From assembly GCF_037023755.1 (NCBI RefSeq), contig NZ_CP146100.1, forward strand, positions 2,920,001-2,984,000: a stretch of 64,000 nucleotides of DNA, read 5' to 3'. Of this stretch, positions 38,112 to 46,822 are shown piece by piece. The notes below the pieces were generated by a model. It was not told the DNA's origin. It saw only the letters and a list, made by a program, of their open reading frames with translations, and did not search any database. This stretch comes from Saccharopolyspora sp. SCSIO 74807 (GTDB taxonomy: Bacteria; Actinomycetota; Actinomycetes; Mycobacteriales; Pseudonocardiaceae). The number at the start of each line of letters is the position of its first letter. Within the stretch, counting starts at the first letter, position 1. A program made the position numbers and the translations under genes.

Positions 38112-38208
38112 GCCGCAGTGCCCGGGCGGTTGCCGAGGTGGCGAAAGCGGCTCACGCCGCTTCGAAGAAGACCGGCAACCATGCCGAGCTCGGGTTCCGA
38201 GCGGGCAC

Positions 38209-38667
38209 TCAGCGGACCGGCAGCGGCTCGCCGTGCTCGGCCGCCGGCCGCGGCCCGAAGATCCGCCGCTCGGCCGCGCTGATCGGCACGTCGTTGATGC
38301 TGGCCTCGCGCCGTCGCATCAACCCGTCTCCGGTGAACTCCCACAGCTCGTTGCCGTAGCTGCGCCACCACTGGCCCGCGGCGTCGTGGCACTCGTACTG
38401 GAACCGCACGGCGATGCGGTCGCCCTGGAACGCCCAGAGTTCCTTGCGCAGCGCGTACTCCAGCTCGCGCGACCACTTCTCGCGCAGGAAGTCCGCGATC
38501 TCGGCCCGCCCGGTGATGAACCGGTCGCGATTGCGCCAGACCGAATCCGCGGTGTAAGCGGCGGCGACCTGCTCGGGGTCCTGGGTGTTCCAGGCGTCCT
38601 CGGCGGCCTGCACCTTCTGCCGGGCGGTCTCCTCGGTGAACGGCGGGAACGGCGGGCGTGCGGTCAC
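38209..38667 (-). CDS. DUF1348 / NTF2-like fold protein
   Basis: A 152-residue single-domain protein: [60 protein letters not shown], and the family ending [20 protein letters not shown] with RRIFGPRP. This is the DUF1348 branch of the NTF2/SnoaL-like fold. Function unknown; close relatives are small ligand-binding proteins or stress-associated. Start GTG. Confidence 0.85.
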   Translation of the reverse strand: MTARPPFPPFTEETARQKVQAAEDAWNTQDPEQVAAAYTADSVWRNRDRFITGRAEIADFLREKWSRELEYALRKELWAFQGDRIAVRFQYECHDAAGQWWRSYGNELWEFTGDGLMRRREASINDVPISAAERRIFGPRPAAEHGEPLPVR

Positions 38668-38793
38668 GGTGCCTTCCTCTCGGCGTTGCCCTCTCGGCGC
38701 GGCGATTGCGGGAGATCCCGGCAGCGGCGGTGTCGCTGCGGACGCGGCAACGGCGGTGACCTGCGCGGGCCACCGCCGCGTGCCGGGAACCGC

Positions 38794-39528
38794 TCAGGCA
38801 GGCCGGACGACCAGGCCGCGCGGCTCGGATGCGAACGTCAGCGCGCCCTCGAACTCGGCGATCGGCAGTTCGTCGCGCACCAGCCGGTGCGGCCCCTCCG
38901 AGATCTCGATGCGCACCTCGGCGGCGGTGAAGGTCTGCTCGGCGAAGTCCGGCCCGGACAGCTGGATCTCCAGCGCCCCATCCTGCAGCGTGATGGCGAC
39001 GGCGCCACCCGGGACCGACAACGGCTCGCCGCCGGTGGTGAGGGTGAGGCTGCCAGCGCCGCCGTGCTCGGGGCGGACCGCGACGTGCGAGAGCGCGACG
39101 TCGCGCCGTCCTTCGGCGCTGGTCACTCCGATGACGTCGCGCGCGTCCTCGACCGGCGAATCCCCGTCCTGCTGCGGCGCCAGCAGCGGCGCCCGCAGCT
39201 TCGCGGCCAACCGGTGCGGCTGCCAGGAACCGGCGCCGATCAGGTTCACCACGCTGGCGACCTCGGTGCCGTCGACCAGCCGCTCGCTGCCGGGCGCGGG
39301 CGTGATCTCGATCGCGGGGATGTCGCGTTCGTCCAGCAGCTCGCGCAGCGCCTTCGCGCGCTGCCTGCTGTTGCGGTCGAATCCGCGGGTGATGGCCACC
39401 GCCCCGGACGTCCCGGCCTGCGCCGCGGCGTCGGCGAGACCGGCCAGCGGTGCCCAGACCTGCGCCGGGTCCGGCCGGGAAGTGCGGCGGGACCGGGCGA
39501 ACTGGGGGGAGTCGGTTGTGGTCTCCAT
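38794..39528 (-). CDS. hypothetical protein, two-domain alpha/beta
   Basis: A 244-residue cytoplasmic protein not assigned to a family. The first half is a Rossmann-like pattern (SGAVAITRGFDRNSRQRAKA, then LRELLDERDIPAIEI). The second half is a beta-rich sheet (GAVAITLQDGALEIQLSGPD, EVRIEISEGPHRLVRDELPI). The beta part loosely recalls the C-terminal domain of diacylglycerol/NAD kinases, but the GGDGT nucleotide site is absent, so no enzyme call is made. Start ATG (METTTDSP) preferred to one eight codons upstream. Confidence 0.6.
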   Translation of the reverse strand: METTTDSPQFARSRRTSRPDPAQVWAPLAGLADAAAQAGTSGAVAITRGFDRNSRQRAKALRELLDERDIPAIEITPAPGSERLVDGTEVASVVNLIGAGSWQPHRLAAKLRAPLLAPQQDGDSPVEDARDVIGVTSAEGRRDVALSHVAVRPEHGGAGSLTLTTGGEPLSVPGGAVAITLQDGALEIQLSGPDFAEQTFTAAEVRIEISEGPHRLVRDELPIAEFEGALTFASEPRGLVVRPA

Positions 39529-39690
39529 TGCCCCAACCTTAATCCGCCGCACAGGGTTGCCTCACTAGGTGATCAGGGCTGCCCGGTGTGAGTTCGATCG
39601 CGCCGTCGGCACCGCGCGGGGTCGCGGCGGCGCTGCGTCAGGTGGAGATCCCCACTGCGAGGCGGCGTCCGACGTTCAACGGCAGCGCGC

Positions 39691-39969
39691 TCAGGAATCC
39701 CAATTGGTGATCATCAGCTCGTCGTCGCGCGCCAGTTCCTCGTCGACGCGCTGCTCGCAATCCGGGCAGCGCTCGGTGATCCGGCGGCTGCTGGGCTCCT
39801 TGCTGGCGGGCCAGGTCTCGTGCGGGAGCTTGATCGTCGTCGAGCACAGCGCGACCACCGGATCCCCGGCCGGTCTCGCCCCCGGGCGCACCGTGATCGC
39901 GTGCCGGACGCGTTCGCCTGCGCCGACGATCCACCACACGTGCTCGCGATCGGGGAACACCGCTCCCAC
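39691..39969 (-). CDS. hypothetical small protein with CxxC
   Basis: A 92-residue protein: an N-terminal beta segment (VFPDREHVWWIVGAGERVRH), then VALCSTTIKLPHETWPASKE. A CPDC pair sits near the C-terminus and with C in VALCST could bind a metal. The acidic end is ELARDDELMITNWDS. No family recognised. The GTG start with SD GAGGAG at 8 nt is preferred; the frame extends upstream without support. Confidence 0.55.
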   Translation of the reverse strand: MGAVFPDREHVWWIVGAGERVRHAITVRPGARPAGDPVVALCSTTIKLPHETWPASKEPSSRRITERCPDCEQRVDEELARDDELMITNWDS

Positions 39970-40196
39970 CCCCACATCTCCTCGGACGCTGCGCCGTCCT
40001 GCCGCGGCCTGTGGCCGATCTCGAACCTTAGACGGTGCGCTCAGCCGCCGGGTTGCATCCGCGTGGCAACCGGTGCGGTGCCAATGCGAGCCGTCCCGCA
40101 ACGGATGCACCGTTCCGGATCATCTGTTCCGGCCGGGCGGTGGTGCCGGTCGTGGTCCGTTCGACCCAAGGTGATCAGCTACATCCTGTTTCACAT

Positions 40197-40212
40197 GGTG
40201 ATCATTATCACC
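40197..40212. promoter_or_regulatory. Fur-family-like palindrome
   Basis: GGTGATCATTATCACC: 6-bp perfect arms around CATT. It lies about 230 bp before the minus-strand gene starting at 39969 and about 90 bp before the TPP riboswitch, so it could overlap either promoter. Its AT content and shape recall Zur/Fur sites. Confidence 0.4.
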
Positions 40213-40300
40213 GATGCGACAGCGGGGTCGAGCCGTCCGGCGGAACCCTCCGCGGCACGGCGCTTCGCCAGGTTGACCGTGCTTGCTAGCTTGAGAGCAG

Positions 40301-40375
40301 TGACGCGGGGTGCCCACCAGGGCTGAGAGCAAACCCGTCGAACCTGACCTAGTTCGAACTAGCGGAGGGACGTCA
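40301..40375 (+). promoter_or_regulatory. TPP riboswitch (THI element)
   Basis: P1 is TGACG / CGTCA. Conserved aptamer strings are CGGGGTGCCC, GGGCTGAGAGCAAACCC, GAACCTGACCTAGTTCGAAC and TAGCGGAGGGA. It ends 5 nt before the thiE GTG. The terminal conserved GGAGGGA (40364-40370) is also the only SD candidate, 10 nt from the start. TPP binding would therefore mask translation initiation directly, without a separate expression platform. Confidence 0.95.
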
Positions 40376-40380
40376 CCGCC

Positions 40381-41043
40381 GTGACAACTCGCGCCGATGC
40401 ACCGCAAGCCGCCGGGCGGCTCGACCTGTCCGTGTACCTGGTCACCGACACCGAACTGTGCGGTGCCAGAGGGGTGCCGCGGACGGTGCGCGAAGCCGTG
40501 GCCGGTGGCGCGACGGTTGTTCAGGTCCGCGATCCGCGCGCCACCGGCAGGCAGCTGTGCGAGCTGGTCACCGCGGTGCGCGCCGAACTCGCCGAGTTCC
40601 CGGCGGTCCCGCTGCTGGTCGACGACCGGCTCGACGTGGCGCTCGCGGCAGGCGCCGACGGCGTCCACTTGGGACAGAGCGACGTGCCGCCGGAGCAAGC
40701 GCGGCGGATCGCGCCCGAGCTGCTGATCGGCTGGTCGGTCTCGGACGCCGCGGAACTCGCCGAGACCGCCGCGTTCCCGCCCGGCACCGTCGACTACCTC
40801 GGCATCGGCCCGGTGTTCGGCACGCCGACCAAACCCGAAGCCGCGCCCGCGCTCGGCGTCACCGGGCTGCGCGAGCTCACCGCCGCGACCGAACTGCCCG
40901 CGGTCGCCATCGGCGGCGTGCACGCCGACAACGCCGCCGAGATCGCCGCGACCGGCGTGCGCGGGCTGTGCGTCGTCTCCGAGATCTGCGCGGCCGCCGA
41001 TCCGGCATCGGCCGCGGCCCGCCTGCGAAAGGTGTACCGATGA
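40381..41043 (+). CDS. thiE: thiamine-phosphate synthase
   Basis: A 220-residue TIM-barrel enzyme that joins HMP-PP and thiazole phosphate. Motifs: YLVTDTELCG, GGATVVQVRDPRATGRQLCE (the usual R-x-K near this point reads RDPRATG), LLVDDRLDVALAAGADGVHL, GQSDVPPEQARRIAPELLIG, VDYLGIGPVFGTPTKPEAAP and AIGGVHADNAAEIAATGVRG. It is first in a three-gene operon under a TPP riboswitch. ATGA overlap with thiD. thiC, thiG and thiS are not in the window. Confidence 0.93.
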   Translation: MTTRADAPQAAGRLDLSVYLVTDTELCGARGVPRTVREAVAGGATVVQVRDPRATGRQLCELVTAVRAELAEFPAVPLLVDDRLDVALAAGADGVHLGQSDVPPEQARRIAPELLIGWSVSDAAELAETAAFPPGTVDYLGIGPVFGTPTKPEAAPALGVTGLRELTAATELPAVAIGGVHADNAAEIAATGVRGLCVVSEICAAADPASAAARLRKVYR

Positions 41044-41837
41044 TTCCCAACGTGCTGACCATCGCCGGGACCGACCCCAGCGGCGGGGCCGGGGTCCAGG
41101 CCGACCTCAAGGCGTTCTCCGCCAACGGTGCTTACGGGATGTCGGTCATGACCGCGCTCGTCGCGCAGACCACCACCGGTGTCTCCCAGGTGCACGAGAT
41201 CCCGCCGGAGTTCGTCACCGCCCAGCTCACCACGCTGCTCGACGACGTCCGGGTGGACGCGGTGAAGATCGGGATGCTCGCGAACGCCGAGGTGATCCGC
41301 GCCGTCGTGGCGGTGCTGGACCGCTACAACCCGCCGAACGTGGTGCTGGACCCGGTGATGGTGGCCAAGAGCGGTGATCGGCTGCTGGCCGCCGAAGCGG
41401 TCGAGGTGCTGCGTGACGAGCTGCTGCCGCGGGTCGAGCTGATCACCCCGAACCTGCCGGAGGCCGCGGACCTGCTGGGCGAGCGGGAGATCGCCGAGTC
41501 CGCCGGGATGCCGGGCGTCGCCGACCGCCTCGCCGGGCTCGGCGCCAAGCAGGTGCTGCTCAAAGGCGGCCATCTGCGCCAGGGCGCCAGCGTCGACCTG
41601 CTCCGCGGCGACGGCGCGGCGCAGTACCTGCGCGGCGAGCGGGTCGAAACGACCAACGACCACGGCACCGGTTGCACCCTGGCCGCCGCGATCGCCGCGC
41701 TGCGCCCGCAGCGGGCGAGCTGGGAGGAGGCCGTGCGGGAGGCCAAGGACTACCTGACCGAGTCGCTGCGCGCCGCCGGACGGCTGGACGTCGGCCGCGG
41801 GCACGGACCGGTGCACCACTTCCACCGCTGGTGGTGA
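41040..41837 (+). CDS. thiD: hydroxymethylpyrimidine/phosphomethylpyrimidine kinase
   Basis: A 265-residue ribokinase-fold enzyme that phosphorylates HMP to HMP-P and HMP-PP. The N-terminal motif is VLTIAGTDPSGGAGVQADLK. VVLDPVMVAKSGDRLLAAEA and the anion hole with catalytic Asp, ETTNDHGTGCTLAAAIAALR, are complete. The start overlaps the thiE stop by 4 bp. Length and motifs are normal for a monofunctional ThiD. Confidence 0.95.
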   Translation: MIPNVLTIAGTDPSGGAGVQADLKAFSANGAYGMSVMTALVAQTTTGVSQVHEIPPEFVTAQLTTLLDDVRVDAVKIGMLANAEVIRAVVAVLDRYNPPNVVLDPVMVAKSGDRLLAAEAVEVLRDELLPRVELITPNLPEAADLLGEREIAESAGMPGVADRLAGLGAKQVLLKGGHLRQGASVDLLRGDGAAQYLRGERVETTNDHGTGCTLAAAIAALRPQRASWEEAVREAKDYLTESLRAAGRLDVGRGHGPVHHFHRWW

Positions 41838-41891
41838 GTTGAACCCCGCCTGCCACGGCGGAGAAATCCGGCCTCGCGAAGGAGTCGCCCG

Positions 41892-42602
41892 ATGAGCAAG
41901 CTGCCCGATCCGCCCGCCGACGGCTTCTGCGCCGGTGCCTGGGAGCACACCGCCGAGTTGCAGCGGGCCACCGTCGAGCACCCGTTCAACGCCGCGCTCA
42001 CCGACGGCACGCTGGACCGCGAGCGGTTCGCGTTCTACATCGTGCAGGACGCCCGCTACCTGGTCGGCTTCGCGCAGGCGCTGTCGGCAGCCGCGACCCG
42101 CGCGGACGGGCCGCAGGACGCGGCGTTCCTGGCTGGCAACGCGCAGGCGGCGCTGGTCGAGGAGCGCCGGCTGCACGCCGGATACGTCGAGGAGTTCGGG
42201 CTGACCGAAGCCGACATCGCCGGGGTGCCGACCTCGCCGTCCTGCCTGGCCTACACCTCGTTCCTGCGCGCGAACGCGCTCTCCGAGCCGTACCCGGTGC
42301 TGCTCGCGGCGATCTTGCCGTGCTTCTGGGTGTACCAGCACGTGGGCAGCGAGATCCTCGATGCGGTGGGCGACATCGCGGCGCACCCGTACCGGCGGTG
42401 GATCGAGACCTACGCCGACGACGAGTTCGCCGAATCTGTGCGCGGCGCCCGGGAACTCACCGACCGGGTCGCCGAAGCCGCCGACGAGCCGACGCGGCAG
42501 CGGATGCTCGAAGCGTTCACCCGCGCCAGCGAGTACGAGTGGCTGTTCTGGAACAGCGCGTGGATCCGGGAGGAGTGGCCGACCGCTCGCTGGTTGCCGT
42601 GA
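41892..42602 (+). CDS. tenA: thiaminase II / aminopyrimidine aminohydrolase
   Basis: A 236-residue helical TenA enzyme that salvages base-degraded thiamine by hydrolysing aminopyrimidine to HMP, the substrate of ThiD. The active-site cysteine is C144 in ILPCFWVYQHVG. FAFYIVQDARYLVGFAQALS and the C-terminal acidic and aromatic pair (SEYEWLFWNSAW) match the TenA_C class. SD GAAGGAG precedes the ATG. It lies 54 bp after thiD and is probably co-transcribed under the same riboswitch. Confidence 0.92.
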   Translation: MSKLPDPPADGFCAGAWEHTAELQRATVEHPFNAALTDGTLDRERFAFYIVQDARYLVGFAQALSAAATRADGPQDAAFLAGNAQAALVEERRLHAGYVEEFGLTEADIAGVPTSPSCLAYTSFLRANALSEPYPVLLAAILPCFWVYQHVGSEILDAVGDIAAHPYRRWIETYADDEFAESVRGARELTDRVAEAADEPTRQRMLEAFTRASEYEWLFWNSAWIREEWPTARWLP

Positions 42603-42703
42603 TCTTCCGGTCTCGGGTGGTGCTCGTGACCGGACGCACGTGGTCCCGCTGCTAACGTATCCGGCCGTTCGCGACGATTACCGAACGTCACGTCCGGTCG
42701 GAC

Positions 42704-42886
42704 GTGTTCCGGTGTGGGATGTCTTTTCCCACCGCGCAGTCTGGGATTCGGTGGGCCTTGAGCACAGGTTCGTCCATTTTGATCATGATGGCGGGGATGA
42801 TGGTGCCGATCCTGGCGGCCGCCCCGTTCTACATCGCGGACCGACGGGCCGATTCGGAACAATCCACGCAGGATTCCGACGACTGA
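42704..42886 (+). CDS. possible small membrane peptide, start uncertain
   Basis: The region 42603-43009 holds no firm gene. One frame ends with a plausible single membrane helix and acidic tail (ILIMMAGMMVPILAAAPFYI, then ADRRADSEQSTQDSDD). The true start may be TTG at 42758 or ATG at 42785; none has a good SD. The helix is the only support. It could be a small membrane protein or noncoding. Confidence 0.35.
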   Translation: MFRCGMSFPTAQSGIRWALSTGSSILIMMAGMMVPILAAAPFYIADRRADSEQSTQDSDD

Positions 42887-43009
42887 CGCACCGGCGAGAC
42901 CGGACCCGGTTGGCAACGGGAAAAACCTCAGCCCGACGGCGGTGGTGGACCGGCAGGCGTACGAGCAGGGTGCTGGTGCGCCAGCCGCCGCGAACCCTGG
43001 AGGATCCCG

Positions 43010-43843
43010 ATGTCGCCGACGCCGTCGGTGCGAGTGTCCCGCCGCGGAATCCTGCGCACCGCACTCGTGTCCGGGATCGCCGCAGGCGCGTTCGGGTCCG
43101 GGCGCGCCTTCGCGGTCCCGGGCACCGCGGCAGGCGGTGACCTCGCCGATCCGCGCAAGAAGGACATCGCGATGCAGCTCGTGTCCAGCGCGGAGAACTC
43201 CTCGTTGGATTGGCGCGCGCAGTTCGGCTACATCGAGGACATCGGCGACGGTCGCGGCTACACCGCCGGAATCATCGGTTTCTGCTCCGGCACCGGCGAC
43301 ATGCTCGAACTCGTCGAGTCCTACACCGGGGCCGAACCGGACAACGCGCTCGCGCCCTATCTGGAGGCGTTACGCGCGGTGAACGGTTCGGATTCGCACG
43401 AGGGTCTGGACGGCTACCCGGACGCCTGGGCCACTGCCGCCGAGGACCCCGACTTCCAGCGTGCGCAGGAGTCCGAACGGGACCGCCGGTACTTCGACCC
43501 CGCGGTGCGCCGGGCCGAGGAAGACGGGCTGGGTGCGCTCGGGCAGTTCGCCTACTACGACGCGATCGTGATGCACGGACCCGGTGAGTCCTGGCCGTCG
43601 TTCGGCGGCATCCGCCGGGCGGCGCTGGAGCAGGCGGTCCCGCCCGCGCGAGGCGGCGACGAGACCGGCTACCTCAGCGCCTTCCTGGACGCCCGGGTCA
43701 CCGCGATGCGGGAAGAGGACGCGCACAGCGACACCAGCCGGGTCGACACCGCGCAACGAGTCTTCCTCGACGCCGGGAACCTGGCTCTCGACCCACCGCT
43801 GAGCTGGCGCGTCTACGGTCAGGAGTTCCGCATCGACGGCTGA
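43010..43843 (+). CDS. GH46 chitosanase, Tat-exported
   Basis: A 277-residue secreted endo-chitosanase. A twin-arginine signal (VSRRGILRTALVSGIAAGAF, cleavage near AFA-VPG) is followed by the GH46 domain. The catalytic pair is E62 (SSAENSSLDW) and D80 (YIEDIGDGRGYTAGI), 18 residues apart as in the E22/D40 pair of Streptomyces N174 chitosanase. GFCSGTGDMLELVESYT and YYDAIVMHGPG are family segments. Substrate: chitosan or partly deacetylated chitin from fungi. Stands alone, converging on the pyruvyl transferase gene. Confidence 0.93.
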   Translation: MSPTPSVRVSRRGILRTALVSGIAAGAFGSGRAFAVPGTAAGGDLADPRKKDIAMQLVSSAENSSLDWRAQFGYIEDIGDGRGYTAGIIGFCSGTGDMLELVESYTGAEPDNALAPYLEALRAVNGSDSHEGLDGYPDAWATAAEDPDFQRAQESERDRRYFDPAVRRAEEDGLGALGQFAYYDAIVMHGPGESWPSFGGIRRAALEQAVPPARGGDETGYLSAFLDARVTAMREEDAHSDTSRVDTAQRVFLDAGNLALDPPLSWRVYGQEFRIDG

Positions 43844-43854
43844 GCGGCGGAAGC

Positions 43855-44988
43855 TCAGTGGCCGTACATCGACCAGGCGAGCTTGGACTTGGCGTCCTGC
43901 AGCGCTTTGAGCGTCTCGGCGTCGAATCCGCCTTCGGTCGGCTGCGGCGGGATCGCGAGCCCTTCGCTGATGCCCCAGCCGGAGCCGCGCTCGATCAGCG
44001 ACCGGTGCTTGTTCGTGTAGTAGCCGGAATTGATCGACACCGCCACGCCGTGCGCTCCGGCCGCGGCGGCCATCAGGTGCATGTGGAACCGGCTGGACAA
44101 CCACCGCTGCCCGGCCGCCGCGGGCAAGCCGGTCTCCATGATCTCGGAGAAGGCGTAGAACCGCGCCCCCGGCAGGTCGTGCTCGACCAGCGCGAACACC
44201 TCCCGGTCCACCCGCGGGATGCCTTCCACGATGCCGACCTGCTCCGGTCGCACGTCCCAGGCGCGCAGCGTGTCCAGCAGGAACCCGGCCAGCGCGGGCA
44301 CGGTGACGTCCAGCAGGTCCGACTGCAGGCAGACCATCACCTCGCGCAGGTCGTCGGTGCGGTACTGGCCGGGCTCGATGCCGAAGAACATGTCGTCGCC
44401 GGTGGCGGTGAGCTGGCCCGCCGAGCTGAGCAGCTCCGCGGACGGCTCGTCGCGCACGTCGATCAGCTCGAACTGGGATGCCAGGTTGCGCAGCAGCGGC
44501 CGCGCCTCGTCCGGCACCGGCCACAGCCCTTGGCCGGTCATCACCGCGCGCCCACCGGAGCGGCGCACCGCGGCGACCGCACCGGCCAGCAGCCCGAAGT
44601 GCCGCGGCCAGATGCCGTTGATGAACCCGCCGCCGATGACGTGCACCAGGTCTGCGCTCGCGGCGAGTTCGATCCCGGCCACCCAGTGCGGCGCCAGCCC
44701 GGGATTGATCATCGCGTGCTGCACGAACGAAGCGACCTCCCACGGCTCGTCGGAAGGCGCTTCCCAGGACAACCGCCACAGCGTGTCGGTGAAGCGGGCG
44801 TGCGGGTGCAGGTGCCCGAGCAGCACCTCGCTCGGACCGGGGTTCGGGCAGTCCACCCACACCTCGCTGTGCGGTGCCACCTCGGCCAGGTACTTCAGCC
44901 AGGTCGCGGCGATCAGCTCGTCACCGTAGTTCGGGTGCCCGGTCGTGGCGACCAGGTACAGCTTGGGCGGTTGTTCGGGACTGGTCAC
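43855..44988 (-). CDS. polysaccharide pyruvyl transferase family protein
   Basis: A 377-residue GT-B-like protein of the CsaB/WcaK family, which transfer pyruvate ketals onto surface polysaccharides. Visible parts are LVATTGHPNYGDELIAATWL, VHVIGGGFINGIWPRHFGLL, AVMTGQGLWPVPDEARPLLR, IDVRDEPSAELLSSAG, and RWLSSRFHMHLMAAAAGAHG with SINSGYYTNKHRSLIERGSG near the end. There is no signal peptide. Acceptor unknown; there are no other capsule genes nearby, so a role in exopolysaccharide is a family-based guess. Confidence 0.87.
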   Translation of the reverse strand: MTSPEQPPKLYLVATTGHPNYGDELIAATWLKYLAEVAPHSEVWVDCPNPGPSEVLLGHLHPHARFTDTLWRLSWEAPSDEPWEVASFVQHAMINPGLAPHWVAGIELAASADLVHVIGGGFINGIWPRHFGLLAGAVAAVRRSGGRAVMTGQGLWPVPDEARPLLRNLASQFELIDVRDEPSAELLSSAGQLTATGDDMFFGIEPGQYRTDDLREVMVCLQSDLLDVTVPALAGFLLDTLRAWDVRPEQVGIVEGIPRVDREVFALVEHDLPGARFYAFSEIMETGLPAAAGQRWLSSRFHMHLMAAAAGAHGVAVSINSGYYTNKHRSLIERGSGWGISEGLAIPPQPTEGGFDAETLKALQDAKSKLAWSMYGH

Positions 44989-45170
44989 AAGCTCTCCAGC
45001 GTTCGGGGGCGCGACTGCGCGCGGCAGGCGCCGAACCTAGCAACACCGTGCCCGACCCCCGGTCCGGAGGCATCTCCCGGGGCCGTGCGGAGGAACGCGG
45101 CAGGGCGTGCGGAGTCCTTCAGCCGTATTGCGTGGCGAAGCCGACCGCGTGCGTGGCCGCCGCCCGACGC

Positions 45171-45210
45171 AAAAAGCGGCGGCAACGACTCGGTGAGCCG
45201 TTGCCGCCGC
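45171..45210 (-). terminator. rho-independent terminator of the divIVA-like operon
   Basis: A 12-bp perfect stem GCGGCGGCAACG / CGTTGCCGCCGC with an 11-nt loop. Read on the minus strand it is followed by TTTTTGCG. It lies about 15 bp past the stop of the single-helix membrane protein. Confidence 0.9.
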
Positions 45211-45223
45211 CGGGGGCCGCTGA

Positions 45224-45718
45224 TCAGTTGCGCTCGTGCAACTGGCTGCGGAGGCGTTCGATGCGGTCCTGGGTGCGGCGGAACTTCGCCGCGTGGTGTT
45301 CCTCGAACAGGGAGGTCGGCAGCGTCCCGACCGAGACCCCGATCTCCTGGTCGCTGGGCCGGATCCGGATCACTTCGGCGGAGCGGACCGGCTCGCCCGA
45401 TTCCCGTTGCGGCTGCTGGTCCGGTTGCGGCTGCTCGGTTTCGGGTCGGTGCGGTGCGGCTTCGGCCGCTTCGGAGGTGTTCTCGGCGGTCTCCTCGCGG
45501 GCCGGCGCGGTCTCGCCGGACTCGGCCGCCGGCTTGCCGTCGCCGCCCGCGGCCTCTCCGGCCTGCGCGGAATGTGCCTGCTCCCGGGGCGCCGGACGCA
45601 TGGCGTGCTTGCCGGTGGGGGCCGAGTCCGCGTCCGTGCGCCGGGCCCGCGCCAGCATCGGCCAGAAGATCAACGATGCCAGCAGGAAGCCGGCGGCGAA
45701 AATCATGATGGTGTTCAC
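45224..45718 (-). CDS. single-pass membrane protein with Ala/Glu/Pro-rich linker
   Basis: A 164-residue protein: one N-terminal helix (IMIFAAGFLLASLIFWPMLA), a basic stop (RARRTD), then a long disordered segment of A, E, P and Q up to about residue 115. A folded or helical end reads IGVSVGTLPTSLFEEHHAAK and FRRTQDRIERLRSQLHERN. It starts 12 bp after the coiled-coil gene, so both are one operon. No known family; the final amphipathic helix may dock on the coiled-coil partner. Confidence 0.72.
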   Translation of the reverse strand: MNTIMIFAAGFLLASLIFWPMLARARRTDADSAPTGKHAMRPAPREQAHSAQAGEAAGGDGKPAAESGETAPAREETAENTSEAAEAAPHRPETEQPQPDQQPQRESGEPVRSAEVIRIRPSDQEIGVSVGTLPTSLFEEHHAAKFRRTQDRIERLRSQLHERN

Positions 45719-45730
45719 GAGGTGCTCCGA

Positions 45731-46693
45731 TCAGTAGCGGGGAACGGCGCCGTCGGGTTCGCTGCTTGCCGCGGCCGGGACATCGCCGCCGCCGGTTCCG
45801 CCGAAGTCCTGGTCGGTCAGGGCGTCCAGCGGGACCAGGTAGCTCTGCGTGTCGTCGCGCGGCTCGGGCAGCCACACCTGGTGCGGCTCGGCGACGAGCT
45901 CCGCGTCGATGACGTCGTCGATCTGCTGCTCGCCGATCTCGTTGGTGGAGGCGCCGACCAGCCTGCCGACGTTCTCCAGCGAGGACAGGATCGCGCTGCG
46001 CAGCTCTTCCATCCTGGTCTGCTTGGTGTGCAGGTCCTGCAGGACCTGCAGCCGCAGGTGCTCGCTCTCGGCGTCACGCTTGCCGCATTCCCACCGGGTG
46101 CTGGCGAGCAGCTCGTCGGCCTCTTCCTGCGCGGCTTCGATGGTGGCTTTGTACTCGTCCCGGATGGCGTGGCGCATCCGGCGCTCCCGTTCCCGGATGT
46201 CGGCGATCTTCTGCTCGTGCTCTTGGCGGATCTGCTTCTGCCGCTCGTCCATCTCGTCGACCAGCCTCGTGCATTCCGCTCGCATGGACTCGGCGGCCTG
46301 CTCGGCTTGGCTGATCAGCTGGTGCGCCTCGTACTCCGCGCTGCCGCGCACGGTCCGTGCTTGGCGCTGCGCCTGTTCGCGCAGCGTCTGCACTTCTTCC
46401 TCGGCCAGCGTGAGCATGTTCTGCACCCGCTGGGAGGCGTGCGGCAGTCCGGTGTCGGAAGCTTCGATGCGCTGCAGTCGTTGCTGGGTCTCGGCGAGCT
46501 CGTGCCGCGCGTCGTCGCAGAGGCGGCGCAGGTCGGAGTTCAGCGCCACCGCTTCGTTGCGGTCGATGCTGACCAGCCGGAGCTGGTCTTCCAGGAGCTC
46601 GATGTGCTCGATCACCTGGCGGCGGTTGAAACCCCGGACCTGGATGTCGAATCCGGGACGGAGCGGGACGACGGCTTGTGCGGAGTCCTCCAC
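45731..46693 (-). CDS. DivIVA-like coiled-coil protein
   Basis: A 320-residue, largely alpha-helical protein. The N-terminal DivIVA-type membrane-targeting motif is VVPLRPGFDIQVRGFNRRQV (about residues 8-27), followed by IEHIELLEDQLRL. A continuous coiled coil runs from about 30 to 265, rich in Q, E and R heptads (LAEEEVQTLREQAQRQARTV, IRQEHEQKIADIRERERRMR). The C-terminal 60 residues are acidic and disordered. GTG start with SD AGGAG at 8 nt. It is too long and divergent to be the main polar-growth DivIVA (Wag31); probably an accessory cell-shape or septum scaffold. Confidence 0.8.
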   Translation of the reverse strand: MEDSAQAVVPLRPGFDIQVRGFNRRQVIEHIELLEDQLRLVSIDRNEAVALNSDLRRLCDDARHELAETQQRLQRIEASDTGLPHASQRVQNMLTLAEEEVQTLREQAQRQARTVRGSAEYEAHQLISQAEQAAESMRAECTRLVDEMDERQKQIRQEHEQKIADIRERERRMRHAIRDEYKATIEAAQEEADELLASTRWECGKRDAESEHLRLQVLQDLHTKQTRMEELRSAILSSLENVGRLVGASTNEIGEQQIDDVIDAELVAEPHQVWLPEPRDDTQSYLVPLDALTDQDFGGTGGGDVPAAASSEPDGAVPRY

Positions 46694-46822
46694 GTTGGAC
46701 ACTCCTCTCCACAGGCGAGGGTCGACTCGCGGTGGAGAGTAGGTCCGAATTGGACACCGCGCGCGGTGGACACCGGAGATCACCACCTGATCAGGTAGTG
46801 CGCAGCGGATTCCCGGGCGCGC

